Source: an uncultured Saprospiraceae bacterium
GTDB lineage: Bacteria; Bacteroidota; Bacteroidia; Chitinophagales; Saprospiraceae
Assembly (NCBI GenBank): GCA_937922815.1
Contig: CALAJP010000135.1
Coordinates: 1 to 64,000, forward strand
DNA length: 64,000 nt
Direction: 5' to 3'
Part shown: positions 27,638 to 37,209 of the stretch, piece after piece
Layout: each line of letters opens with the position of its first letter
How positions within the stretch are numbered: position 1 is the stretch's first letter
Position numbers and translations under genes: made by a program
The notes under the pieces: generated by a model
Told to the model about the DNA's origin: nothing
What the model saw: only the letters and a program-made list of their open reading frames with translations
Database searches by the model: none

Positions 27638-28915
27638 TTAGCTGACGATGCCTACTATTGCAGCAATATCGTCAATAGTTTGGTTACTTTCTTTACTTTT
27701 TGTTTTAGAAGTTCCCTTTATTTTCTCAACAGCGTTTTCAATTTTTTGCTTACTGTCATTTGACAATCCTTCTTGTTTTTCTTGAATAGATTGCTTTATT
27801 TTTTGAGCAGCTTCAGCTTTAGCTTGTGCTTTTTCAGCTTTGATTTTATCCTCAGCCGCTTTTTTTGCTAAGTTAGTTTGTTTCTTTTCTAACTCCAATT
27901 TTGTTCTCTGCATTTCATCTAGTTTTTCTTGTTTAGATGAAATTCGTTGCTCTATAATTCCAATTTTAGCCTGACGAATTTGAGCTTCTAATTGCCCGTC
28001 AGTATTTTTGAATCTACGCGTTTCAAATTCAAGGTCTTTTCGATCTCTTCCTATCGAATTTTCCATTTTCGATATTGCATTAATCAAGCCATCATACCTT
28101 CTATTGATTCTATCTAATGGGCTATTAGTACCGCTTCCTTGTTTGGCATTAGAAGAACCAAATTTCTTTTCTTTAACCTTTTTAAAAGCAGCATCGATTA
28201 TTCCCCAAACGGCAGAACGATCTGATTTTGTAAACTTAGTATCTTTAAATTTGCTTTGTAACGATTTCAAGTCGTCGAACAGTCCTGACAATCTAGCTCC
28301 AGTTTCAATTTTATCTTCGACCTCTTTTATTTTTTCTAAGAAGAATTTCTTTCCTTCGGAAGATATTTTATCAAATTCCTTATCCGCTTCTTTTCTCAAA
28401 GCTTTCATTTTGTCAAACAAAGCATTTGAGTTTTCTCTTAATTCTTTTGAATGTTCAGGGAAGATATTTTTTTCATTAATTTGTCCTTGAACTTTCCCCC
28501 AGAAGTTTTTCAAATCATTCCACACTTCAGAGCTATACGTCTCTAATTTTTCTACATTTTCTTTCAAATCATTAATTTCTTCTTCTAAAGAAGATTTTAA
28601 TTTTGTAGAAAGTACGATGAATTGCCATTCAGCTTGTGCTCTATTTACTCGATCTGTTTCAGAAGTACGGATGTCATCTGGTAAAATAGAGTCTGCAATT
28701 GTTAATTCTCTTTCAATCATCTCGAAGCCCTCTGGTAATTCTAAATTATCCAATTTGGACCATTTTTTTCTAAGAAAGGCATCGTTTTCTTCATTGATTG
28801 CATTTTCGGGATATACTGCGATTAAAACTTTATTTAAGTTTTCTTTCAGTTCTAGAGCCATAATGATTTTGTCATCATTTCCTTTTTGTCCTGTTAATAC
28901 TAATTTCTTGTTCAT
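27638..28915 (-). CDS. Cytosolic coiled-coil protein, DUF349-like
   Basis: 425 residues, highly charged and without a signal peptide or membrane segment. The middle contains helical repeats with Trp and aromatic spacing (EVWNDLKNFWGKVQ near 131, SAVWGIIDAAFKKVKEKKFG near 232) like DUF349 three-helix repeats. The region from about residue 265 to 400 is Lys/Glu/Ala-rich coiled coil. The function is unknown. It is probably monocistronic: asd upstream has its own terminator hairpin and a 144-base gap. Confidence 0.72.
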   Translation of the reverse strand: MNKKLVLTGQKGNDDKIIMALELKENLNKVLIAVYPENAINEENDAFLRKKWSKLDNLELPEGFEMIERELTIADSILPDDIRTSETDRVNRAQAEWQFIVLSTKLKSSLEEEINDLKENVEKLETYSSEVWNDLKNFWGKVQGQINEKNIFPEHSKELRENSNALFDKMKALRKEADKEFDKISSEGKKFFLEKIKEVEDKIETGARLSGLFDDLKSLQSKFKDTKFTKSDRSAVWGIIDAAFKKVKEKKFGSSNAKQGSGTNSPLDRINRRYDGLINAISKMENSIGRDRKDLEFETRRFKNTDGQLEAQIRQAKIGIIEQRISSKQEKLDEMQRTKLELEKKQTNLAKKAAEDKIKAEKAQAKAEAAQKIKQSIQEKQEGLSNDSKQKIENAVEKIKGTSKTKSKESNQTIDDIAAIVGIVS

Positions 28916-28985
28916 AATGCTGATAGTTAAATCAATTCGTTAAAACTTGTAGTAAAAAATCTGCTTAAAAAGCGTTATAAAGCAA

Positions 28986-29015
28986 GGAGAGAATTTCCAA
29001 TAGTCAATTCTCTCC
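28986..29015 (-). terminator. Hairpin downstream of asd
   Basis: GGAGAGAATT / AATTCTCTCC forms a perfect 10-bp stem with a 10-base loop. On the minus strand it is followed by TTGCTTTAT, a weak T-rich tail. It lies 45 bases past the asd stop. Confidence 0.6.
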
Positions 29016-29059
29016 TCTAAATCTCTTTTATATTAAAATAAATTCAAATATATTAAAAA

Positions 29060-30082
29060 TTATACTAAACAGTCGTTTGTATTTTGAGCCATTTTTTTAG
29101 AATACAAATATTCCGCAATTTGAATAGCGTTAGTAGCAGCTCCTTTTCTCAAGTTATCGGCAACGATAAACATATTCAAACCATTATCTAATGAATTATC
29201 TCTTCTTATTCTACCTACAAAAACTTCATCTTGTTGGTGTGCCATTAATGGCATCGGATAGACTTCGTTAGCAATATCGTCCTGAACAATAACGCCAGGG
29301 GTCTGACTTAATGTTTCTTTTACTTCACTTACTTCGAAAGGTTTCTCAAATTCTAAATTTACAGCCTCTGAATGTCCTCCGAAAACAGGAACTCTAACCG
29401 CAGTAGCTGTTACTCTGATAGAATCATCAGACAAAATCTTTTGCGTTTCATTAACCAATTTCATTTCTTCTTTTGTGTAATCATTTTCTAAAAACACATC
29501 ACATTGAGGAATACAGTTTGCAAAAATCGGATATTTATAGGCTTTGTCTTTTACGTCAATTTCCTTATTCTGCTTTTCGCTTTCATACTGATTTACAGCA
29601 ACTTGTCCTGTTCCTGTAAAAGACTGATAAGTAGAAATCACCAATCTTTTAATGGCAAATTTTCTATGCAATGGTGCTAATGCCATCACTAATTGAATAG
29701 TCGAACAGTTCGGGTTTGCAATAATCTTATCTGCGTCGGTTAATTCGTTAGCATTAATTTCAGGAACAACCAATTTCTTAGAAGGGTCCATTCTCCAAGC
29801 GGAAGAATTATCAATAACCGTTGTACCCACTTCAGCGAATTGAGGTGCCCATTCCAAAGACACTCCGCCTCCTGCGGAAAAAATAGCAATATCTGGTTTC
29901 GCCTGAACAGCATCCTTCATGCCGATTATCTTATATGATTCGCCTTTGAAGGTTACTGTTTTACCCACTGAACGTGCCGAAGCAACGGGCAAAAACTCCG
30001 TAATTGGAAAATTTCTTTGGGCTAATAATTCTGTCATCACAGTTCCCACTAATCCTGTAACACCTACAACTGCTACTCTCAT
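29060..30082 (-). CDS. asd: Aspartate-semialdehyde dehydrogenase
   Basis: Reduces aspartyl phosphate to aspartate semialdehyde, the branch point to lysine/diaminopimelate, threonine and methionine. The 340 residues contain the NADP-binding VVGVTGLVG at the N-terminus, the nucleophile Cys126 in NPNCSTIQ, QSFTGTGQVAVNQ, and the catalytic-His block VPVFGGHSEAVN. Length and motifs are normal, and nothing nearby belongs to the same pathway. Confidence 0.96.
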   Translation of the reverse strand: MRVAVVGVTGLVGTVMTELLAQRNFPITEFLPVASARSVGKTVTFKGESYKIIGMKDAVQAKPDIAIFSAGGGVSLEWAPQFAEVGTTVIDNSSAWRMDPSKKLVVPEINANELTDADKIIANPNCSTIQLVMALAPLHRKFAIKRLVISTYQSFTGTGQVAVNQYESEKQNKEIDVKDKAYKYPIFANCIPQCDVFLENDYTKEEMKLVNETQKILSDDSIRVTATAVRVPVFGGHSEAVNLEFEKPFEVSEVKETLSQTPGVIVQDDIANEVYPMPLMAHQQDEVFVGRIRRDNSLDNGLNMFIVADNLRKGAATNAIQIAEYLYSKKMAQNTNDCLV

Positions 30083-30210
30083 AATTTTTTAAATTTAAAA
30101 TCGAAATAAAATATTTTTAAAATGCAGTGTACAAAACACAACGTTATTATACAATAAATCCACTTTTTTAATTAGATTTACGATATACGCACACCAAAAC
30201 GCATTTTGAT

Positions 30211-32694
30211 ATGCAAAAATATACCTTAATCTCAATAAAAGCTATTAAAAGACAACTAAATATTAGCTACCTCTTATTTTCAGTCGCTTTCTTGTCTTTT
30301 ATAAATCCCACTTATTCACAAACCGATTATCATTTTCACTTCAACAAAACATCTATTGATAGTCAGTGGATAGGTGATAGGAATGGGTTTAAAATAGAGA
30401 ATGGGTCCTTGGTAAGTTTTGATGAAGAATATAATTTTCAAGGAAAAAGTAACCTTCAAGTTCCTTACATAATTACTGATTCTACTCAAATTCGTAGTCA
30501 TTTTTCTTATAACTTCTCTCCTTCTAATAGTAATTATTTAAGCATCGGCTTAGCAAAGAAAAAACCATTCCTAAATGCCGAAGGTCTCTATTTGAAACTT
30601 GGAGGACAAAGCGGTAACGAAGACCCTTTAGTATTATACGAAATAGATGAACATGGCATCGAAACTACTATTCAAACCATTGCATTTGGTGTCTTTTCGA
30701 AAGCACAGGAGATAGAATTAGATGCAACCAAATCAATGGATGGTTTTGAAATTAACTTGCAAACTAACGATACTCTTATTCAAACATATGTTCCGTATTC
30801 ACTTGATTCTAATCCCTATTGTTATTTCTCTTTCGAACCTAATTACTCTAAATCTAGACACGATAAATTCCGCATAGGTGAAGTAGTTTTAAGTAAACTA
30901 CAACCCGACACCGTCGCCCCACAAATTTGTAAAGTAGATATTAATCCTGATAGTATTTCTATATTTTTCAATGAGTCTATTCGTGAAATATTTGAAATTG
31001 AACCTTTAGAAAAGAACACTTGGAAACTTCAAAACAATCACCTCTCTATTCTAAATGATGATAAAGATATTTGGGCTTTAACAATAAAAAAAGCAACTGA
31101 TTTATATCAAAATTCGGTAGATATACCCTTCGATACAACTATCTTAAAATATGCTACACCTTCTACAAATGAGCTTATTTTTAGTGAAATAATGATTGAC
31201 CCTACGCCCAGTCAAGGCTTAGTAGGAGAAGAATGGATAGAAATTTATAATCCTACCCAAAAGAATTTCAAATTAGATCGTCTAATACTGTCCGTTAATG
31301 GAAAAACTTTTTTTCTAAAGGATGAGATTCTAGCCAACCAATATTTATTAATAATAGATGAGGGCAAAGATATATTTAATGAGATTTCTAATAAAATTGA
31401 AATTAACTTACCCGCCCTAACGAATACAGAAGGGGAACTTAAAATTCTCAACAATTCTTTTGAGAACAATATCGTTTGCGAATTAATCTATAATAAAGAT
31501 AGCTATCAAAATGAAGATAAATCCAATGGTGGTTTTAGCTTAGCACTTCAATCCAAAAATTACGAATGTATTAATAATTCCTATGCCGCAAGTAATTCAA
31601 TAACAGGAGGAACGCCAGGCAAAGAAAATGTGTGGGAATCGTTAAAACTTGTCAATAATAAAGTACACGAAAACGAACTAACATTAACTAGTAATTATGA
31701 TATTGAAGAAATATTTTGGTCTACGGGATTGAACGCCACATTACAAGATATTATTTCAGAAGAATACGAGCATACCCTTTTCTTTGACCTAAAAATAGAG
31801 TCCGACATTTCGTTTCATATTGATAGTATAATGCTATGTAATTCCGAAATGGCTATAATTGATTCTTCTTTTCATTTTAAATATCAGAAACCATTGGTTT
31901 ATGGAGATGTAATTATATCCGAAGTTCACTTTGCCCCTACCGATGGCAAATCCGAGTTTATAGAAATTGTTAATCTAAGTAATCGAGATATTCCTTCAAG
32001 CTTGATTTCAGTATCCAAAAGCAATGAAGATAAAAATCTAATTCAATCAAACAAGATATTAAAACCAAACCAGTATTATATGCTGTCCAATTCACCAGAT
32101 ACATGGTTTAATCATCCTCGTATTGATACGGCATTAGTCATCAAGACAAAAATTCCCGCATTAAATAACGATGGAGCGAATCTTTTACTTAGTTATGAGA
32201 ACAATGGAATAGTAAACGTTTTAGATAGCGTAACTTTTTCGCCAACGAGTTATTCTTATTTCCAAAAAGAAGATAAAGGTGTTTCTTTAGTTAGAGACTT
32301 ATTAGATAAAAATGTATGGTCTGTAGCAATAAATGAACCTTTTGGGGCTAGTCCTACCTATAAAAAAGGAAGTAATCAACTTGAATACAATGGCTTTTCA
32401 TTTCAAAATAATTCATTAGACTACACCCATCCATTGTTTGAAAACATTGAAATTCATTATACCCTAAATGTAGATGATGCTATTTTAAATGTATGGCTAT
32501 ACGATGCAGGTGGAAATAGTTATGGAAAAATAATAGATAGCCACTGGGTTGGGGATAAGAATGGAACGATTATATGGAATGGAATAGTGGAAGAAAAAAA
32601 ACTCCCCACAGGAAATTATATTTTACAACTAGAACTAATAGAATCCACAGGGAATGTTATCTTGCAGAAAAAAATTATTTCCATAGTGAATTAA
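30211..32694 (+). CDS. Exported protein with lamin-tail domains
   Basis: 827 residues with an N-terminal hydrophobic segment ending near residue 36 (FLSFINPTYS, then Q), so probably exported. A beta-sandwich-like region covers ~40-230 and an Ig-like segment ~235-315. Two lamin-tail domains follow: one near 325-450 (IFSEIMIDPTP...EEWIEIYNP) and one near 565-690 (VIISEVHFAPTDGKSEFIEIVNLS). The C-terminal ~80 residues form a FlgD-like beta domain ending in LPTGNYILQLELI, as in many type IX cargo tails. The family is common on Bacteroidota surfaces, sometimes with nucleases, but no nuclease domain is seen here. The next gene starts 7 bases after its stop. Confidence 0.85.
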   Translation: MQKYTLISIKAIKRQLNISYLLFSVAFLSFINPTYSQTDYHFHFNKTSIDSQWIGDRNGFKIENGSLVSFDEEYNFQGKSNLQVPYIITDSTQIRSHFSYNFSPSNSNYLSIGLAKKKPFLNAEGLYLKLGGQSGNEDPLVLYEIDEHGIETTIQTIAFGVFSKAQEIELDATKSMDGFEINLQTNDTLIQTYVPYSLDSNPYCYFSFEPNYSKSRHDKFRIGEVVLSKLQPDTVAPQICKVDINPDSISIFFNESIREIFEIEPLEKNTWKLQNNHLSILNDDKDIWALTIKKATDLYQNSVDIPFDTTILKYATPSTNELIFSEIMIDPTPSQGLVGEEWIEIYNPTQKNFKLDRLILSVNGKTFFLKDEILANQYLLIIDEGKDIFNEISNKIEINLPALTNTEGELKILNNSFENNIVCELIYNKDSYQNEDKSNGGFSLALQSKNYECINNSYAASNSITGGTPGKENVWESLKLVNNKVHENELTLTSNYDIEEIFWSTGLNATLQDIISEEYEHTLFFDLKIESDISFHIDSIMLCNSEMAIIDSSFHFKYQKPLVYGDVIISEVHFAPTDGKSEFIEIVNLSNRDIPSSLISVSKSNEDKNLIQSNKILKPNQYYMLSNSPDTWFNHPRIDTALVIKTKIPALNNDGANLLLSYENNGIVNVLDSVTFSPTSYSYFQKEDKGVSLVRDLLDKNVWSVAINEPFGASPTYKKGSNQLEYNGFSFQNNSLDYTHPLFENIEIHYTLNVDDAILNVWLYDAGGNSYGKIIDSHWVGDKNGTIIWNGIVEEKKLPTGNYILQLELIESTGNVILQKKIISIVN

Positions 32695-32701
32695 AATACA
32701 A

Positions 32702-33598
32702 ATGAAAGAAATCATAAACATTTGGGGTTCCGTTATTCTTTTTGCGATTTGTCTAATCACAATGGCATTTCCAGATGATAGCATTGGTCAGATATTTAAC
32801 CAAAAATCCAATCTAATTCTATTAGGATATGCTGTTCTTTGTATCGTCTTTCTTGTCAGTTCTCAAAAACGACTACTTCTTACCTCCTTTATTTGTACCG
32901 GTTTATTAGCATTCTACCTTAAAGTAAATACCAATCATCAAATAAAACTTAAAGGAGACAAAAACGAAATTAGTTTTAGTGTAGCCAATATCACAATGTC
33001 TGATATTTCAGAAGCGCCTTTTTTAAGTATTACATCGGTAGCCGAAACAGAACCTGATGTGATATTTTTTCAAGAATTAGATCCAATTTGGTCTGAAAAA
33101 ATCATTGATGTTTTCGGAAGTCACTACCCATATTCGGTTAAGATGATTCCCCAAAATGATTTTGTTGGGACGATGGCTATTATGAAAAACAAAGCCATAA
33201 TGGTCGATTCTAATGCACTGGTCAATGACCAAATCATTTCTTTTCTATACCCTGTCATGAATACAAATATTAATCTTATAAACTCGTATTTACCTTTGAA
33301 CTTCAAAGAAAAGTCCGACAGCACTATAAATACCTATATTTCTCAATTGCAATCTTCTACATTAGGTGGACCTATTATTTTTTCGGGAGAACTTAATGCA
33401 GTACAATGGGCAAGTATAACCAACCGTATAAAAAGTAGTCTAAAATTAAGTGATGGTCAGATTTTTCATCCGCTAAAATCTCTAACAGACCAAGTATTTT
33501 ATTCTCAAGAATTTAGCCCAATTAATTATAGAATAATGAATACCGCTAATAACACACACTTTGGAATTTTAGCACAATTCGAATTGGAAATTCAGTGA
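32702..33598 (+). CDS. Membrane-anchored endonuclease/exonuclease/phosphatase-fold protein, probably degenerate
   Basis: 298 residues: two or three N-terminal membrane helices (residues ~8-90), then a domain resembling the EEP fold. The Glu motif FFQELDP (about residues 122-128) is present. The usual GDFN motif reads GELNAVQW. The expected final SDH motif reads NTH before FGILAQFEL, so the catalytic Asp of that pair is missing. EEP proteins with this membrane layout are frequent in Bacteroidota. This copy may have lost hydrolase activity. It is probably co-transcribed with the upstream lamin-tail gene. Confidence 0.7.
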   Translation: MKEIINIWGSVILFAICLITMAFPDDSIGQIFNQKSNLILLGYAVLCIVFLVSSQKRLLLTSFICTGLLAFYLKVNTNHQIKLKGDKNEISFSVANITMSDISEAPFLSITSVAETEPDVIFFQELDPIWSEKIIDVFGSHYPYSVKMIPQNDFVGTMAIMKNKAIMVDSNALVNDQIISFLYPVMNTNINLINSYLPLNFKEKSDSTINTYISQLQSSTLGGPIIFSGELNAVQWASITNRIKSSLKLSDGQIFHPLKSLTDQVFYSQEFSPINYRIMNTANNTHFGILAQFELEIQ

Positions 33599-33654
33599 TA
33601 CTTTTATACTTTTAGCTTTCACATTTTATTGGTTTTACTCAAACAATTTCTATC

Positions 33655-36600
33655 ATGCCTGAATTCGTACATCTTCATTGCCATACTCAATATTCTTTGC
33701 TTGACGGTGCTTCGGAAATCGGAGCAATGATGGACAAAGCCGCTGCCGATGGTCAGAAAGGAGTTGCTCTTACCGACCATGGAAATATGTTCGGTGCGTT
33801 CAAATTCGTTGCTGAAGCTACGAAAAGAGGCATAAAACCTATTATTGGTTGCGAATTTTATTTAGTAAAGGATAGATTCCGAAAGAGTTTTTCAAGGGCT
33901 AAAAACGAAAAAGATAAACGGCATCATCAGCTTCTTCTGGCCAAAAACAGAAAAGGATATGAGAATTTAATCAAGCTATGTTCTATCGGTTTTATTGATG
34001 GACTTTATGGTAAATTTCCAAGAATTGATAAAGAAATTTTACAACAACATACAGAAGGATTAGTCGCTACGAGCTGTTGTATTGGTGCCGAAATTCCTCA
34101 AACTATTTTGCATCAAGGAGAAGAAGCAGCCGAAGAAAAACTAAAATGGTGGTTGGATGTTTTTGGTAGAGAAGATTTTTATATCGAATTGCAACGTCAT
34201 AAAGGATTGGACGATATTGACGGCCTAGGGGTTAGTCAAGAAGATATCAATCAAGTATTAATAAAATTTGCAAAAAAATACGAATTAAAACTCATTGCAA
34301 CTAACGATTCTCATTATGTTGAAGAGGACGATTGGCAAGCCCACGATATGTTGTTATGTATCAATACAGGTTCATTGATTGAGAATGAAAAAAGATTCAA
34401 ATTTCCTTCTTCGGATTTCTTTTTCAAGTCTCAACAACAAATGAATGTTCTATTTGAAGATGTTCCAGAAGCGATAGACAACACCATGGAAATCTTTGAT
34501 AAAATAGAAACACTTACCTTAGCTCGTGATGTATTATTGCCTGCCTACCCTATTCCTGAAGGATTTAGTACCCAAGATGATTATCTAAAACACATGACTT
34601 ACGAAGGGGCTAAAAAACGATATGGAGAAATAACCGAAGCCATAAGAGAAAGACTCGATTTCGAATTGGCCGTAATTCAGAATAGTGGTTACCCAGGTTA
34701 CTTCTTGATTGTTCAAGATTTTACCAATACAGCAAGAGATATGGATGTATCTGTAGGTCCAGGACGGGGTTCCGCTGCAGGTTCTGCGGTTGCTTATTGT
34801 ATTGGAATTACGAATGTTGACCCTATTAAATACGACCTCCTTTTTGAGCGTTTTTTGAATCCTGAAAGGGTTTCTCTTCCCGATATTGATATTGATTTTG
34901 ATGATGAAGGACGGGATAGAGTTATAAAATACGTGATTGATACTTATGGTAAAAATCAAGTTGCCCAAATCGTAACTTATGGTACGATGGCTGCAAAATC
35001 AAGCCTTAGAGATGTAGGGCGTGTGATGAATATTCCATTGTCAGAAGTAGATGTTATTGCAAAATCTTTTCCCGAAGATTTAAGTGCTAATCTGAGAAAA
35101 GTACTCGCCGACGGTGATATTCAACCTAAGTTGAAAGCAAAAATGAAAAGTGAGGATGTTCAAAAAGCTTATGCTTTGCGTGAACGTTCCGAAGTTCAAG
35201 ACGAGATTGGAGAAATGATTAGAACCGCAAAAAAACTTGAAGGTTCTATTCGAAATACGGGTATTCATGCCTGTGGCGTTGTGATTACTCCCGATGATAT
35301 TACCAAATATGTTCCTGTAAAAGTCGATAAAGGGGCAGAAATGTTGGTTTCGCAATTCGATAACTCCGTAGCTGAAGATGCAGGCTTATTAAAAATGGAT
35401 TTCTTGGGTCTAAAAACCCTGACCATTATTAAGAATGCTTTAAAAATGGTGGCCGAAAATTACGACATCGTAATTGACCCTGACGAAATTCCATTAGAAG
35501 ATGAACTGACTTATGAATTATTCCAACGGGGAGAAACAGTTGGAGTGTTTCAGTACGAGAGTCCCGGAATGCAGAAATACATGAAGGAATTGGTTCCAAC
35601 TAAATTCGAGGATTTAATTGCCATGAATGCCTTGTATCGTCCTGGTCCATTAGAATATATCCCTAACTTCATTGCTCGTAAGCATGGTCGTGAACCAATC
35701 ACTTATGACCTTGATGATATGCAAGGATATTTGGAGGAAACTTACGGAATTACGGTCTATCAAGAGCAGGTGATGCTTCTTTCTCAAAAACTTGCCAACT
35801 TCACTAAGGGGCAGGCCGATATGCTTCGTAAAGCAATGGGTAAGAAGAAAAAAGACCTTATTGATAAATTACATCCTCTATTCATCGAAGGAGGAACAAG
35901 CAATGGACATGACGAAGATACCTTGAATAAAGTTTGGAAAGATTGGGAAGCTTTTGCTTCTTATGCTTTTAACAAATCACATTCAACTTGTTATGCATAT
36001 ATCGCTTTTCAAACAGCCTATCTAAAAGCACATTATCCAGCAGAATTTATGGCTTCCGTGCTGACCAATAATAAAAGTGATATTAAGAAAATTCATTTCT
36101 TTTTGGATGAATGTTACAGAATGGGCATTGAAGTTTTGGGTCCTAATATTAATGAATCAAAATCCGATTTTTCTGTTAATAAAAAAGGTCAAATTCGTTT
36201 CGGAATGTCGGCACTGAAAGGTGTGGGAGAAGGTCCTGTTGAAGCCATTTTAGAAGAAAGAGCAAATGGTTCTTTTACGGATATTTTCAACGTAATGAAA
36301 AGAATCAATTTCAGAGCAATCAATAAAAGAGTTATCGAAAACTTGGCTCTTGGTGGTGCTTTTGATTTATTTGAAGACATTCATCGTGCTCAATATTTTG
36401 CTGCTTCTGAAAAATATGCCACTTTTATAGAACATTTGGTTCGATTCGGAAATGGTTACCAAAACTTGAAAGCACAAAGTCAAAATTCACTTTTTGGTGG
36501 CTCTGACGAAGTTCTTCTTCCTGACCCAAAAGTTCCGATTGCAGAGCAATGGCCTTTGATTGTAAAATTGGAAAAGGAAAAAGAAGTAACGGGAATCTAT

Positions 36601-37203
36601 ATTTCTGGTCACCCGCTTGACCCTCATAAAATTGTATTGAAATATTTTGTTTCTCATACCATAAAAATGGCAAAAGAAACCGAAAACATCCAATTTAAAG
36701 TAGCGGGATTGGTGACTAAAGCCGATCACAGAATTTCACAAGCTGGAACAGGTTGGGGTATTTTTTCTATTCAAGATTATTCCGAAAACATTGAGTTTGC
36801 CTTATTTAAAGACGATTATTTAGAGTATAAAAAATACTTGGATTTAGGACAAATGATTTACCTCAAAGGTATTCAACGTAAAAATAGCCATACAGGGCAA
36901 GTCCGAATGTATGTCGAACAAATCAAATTATTGGAAGGCTTGACCGATGAATTCTGTGAAAAAATAACGATTAAGATTGATATTCTGAAAGTAAACGAAG
37001 TTTTAGTGGATTCAATTTTATCGCTTTGCCATAATTATCCTGGTACTCATAAGTTGAAACTTCATTTGGTGGATCAAGACGATAAAGTTCATTTTTCAAC
37101 ATCTTCTTCCCTCTATAAAGTTAACATAAACAACAACTTACTTAGAGACATTGAAGATATGGGGCTACAGTATAAAATCAATGATATTAATCGGTTGAAT
37201 TAA
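33655..37203 (+). CDS. dnaE: DNA polymerase III alpha subunit
   Basis: The replicative polymerase catalytic subunit, 1182 residues. An N-terminal PHP domain begins FVHLHCHTQYSLLDGASEI. The palm has VGPGRGSAAGSAVAYC and the catalytic Asp motif LPDIDIDFDDEGRD (about residues 411-424). The fingers have RPGPLEYIPNF and TYGITVYQEQVM, and QADMLRKAMGKKKKD follows. A C-terminal tandem HhH and OB-fold region is present (FKVAGLVTKADHRISQAGTGWG). It lacks the proofreading exonuclease of PolC, so it is DnaE-type. Confidence 0.97.
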   Translation: MPEFVHLHCHTQYSLLDGASEIGAMMDKAAADGQKGVALTDHGNMFGAFKFVAEATKRGIKPIIGCEFYLVKDRFRKSFSRAKNEKDKRHHQLLLAKNRKGYENLIKLCSIGFIDGLYGKFPRIDKEILQQHTEGLVATSCCIGAEIPQTILHQGEEAAEEKLKWWLDVFGREDFYIELQRHKGLDDIDGLGVSQEDINQVLIKFAKKYELKLIATNDSHYVEEDDWQAHDMLLCINTGSLIENEKRFKFPSSDFFFKSQQQMNVLFEDVPEAIDNTMEIFDKIETLTLARDVLLPAYPIPEGFSTQDDYLKHMTYEGAKKRYGEITEAIRERLDFELAVIQNSGYPGYFLIVQDFTNTARDMDVSVGPGRGSAAGSAVAYCIGITNVDPIKYDLLFERFLNPERVSLPDIDIDFDDEGRDRVIKYVIDTYGKNQVAQIVTYGTMAAKSSLRDVGRVMNIPLSEVDVIAKSFPEDLSANLRKVLADGDIQPKLKAKMKSEDVQKAYALRERSEVQDEIGEMIRTAKKLEGSIRNTGIHACGVVITPDDITKYVPVKVDKGAEMLVSQFDNSVAEDAGLLKMDFLGLKTLTIIKNALKMVAENYDIVIDPDEIPLEDELTYELFQRGETVGVFQYESPGMQKYMKELVPTKFEDLIAMNALYRPGPLEYIPNFIARKHGREPITYDLDDMQGYLEETYGITVYQEQVMLLSQKLANFTKGQADMLRKAMGKKKKDLIDKLHPLFIEGGTSNGHDEDTLNKVWKDWEAFASYAFNKSHSTCYAYIAFQTAYLKAHYPAEFMASVLTNNKSDIKKIHFFLDECYRMGIEVLGPNINESKSDFSVNKKGQIRFGMSALKGVGEGPVEAILEERANGSFTDIFNVMKRINFRAINKRVIENLALGGAFDLFEDIHRAQYFAASEKYATFIEHLVRFGNGYQNLKAQSQNSLFGGSDEVLLPDPKVPIAEQWPLIVKLEKEKEVTGIYISGHPLDPHKIVLKYFVSHTIKMAKETENIQFKVAGLVTKADHRISQAGTGWGIFSIQDYSENIEFALFKDDYLEYKKYLDLGQMIYLKGIQRKNSHTGQVRMYVEQIKLLEGLTDEFCEKITIKIDILKVNEVLVDSILSLCHNYPGTHKLKLHLVDQDDKVHFSTSSSLYKVNINNNLLRDIEDMGLQYKINDINRLN

Positions 37204-37209
37204 ACGGTT

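Noticed and set aside
30350-32570. Similar phrases near both ends of the lamin-tail protein (IDSQWIGDRNG and IDSHWVGDKNG)
   Set aside because: The resemblance is about 11 residues and the flanking contexts differ, so chance or a shared beta-hairpin is as likely as a duplicated domain.
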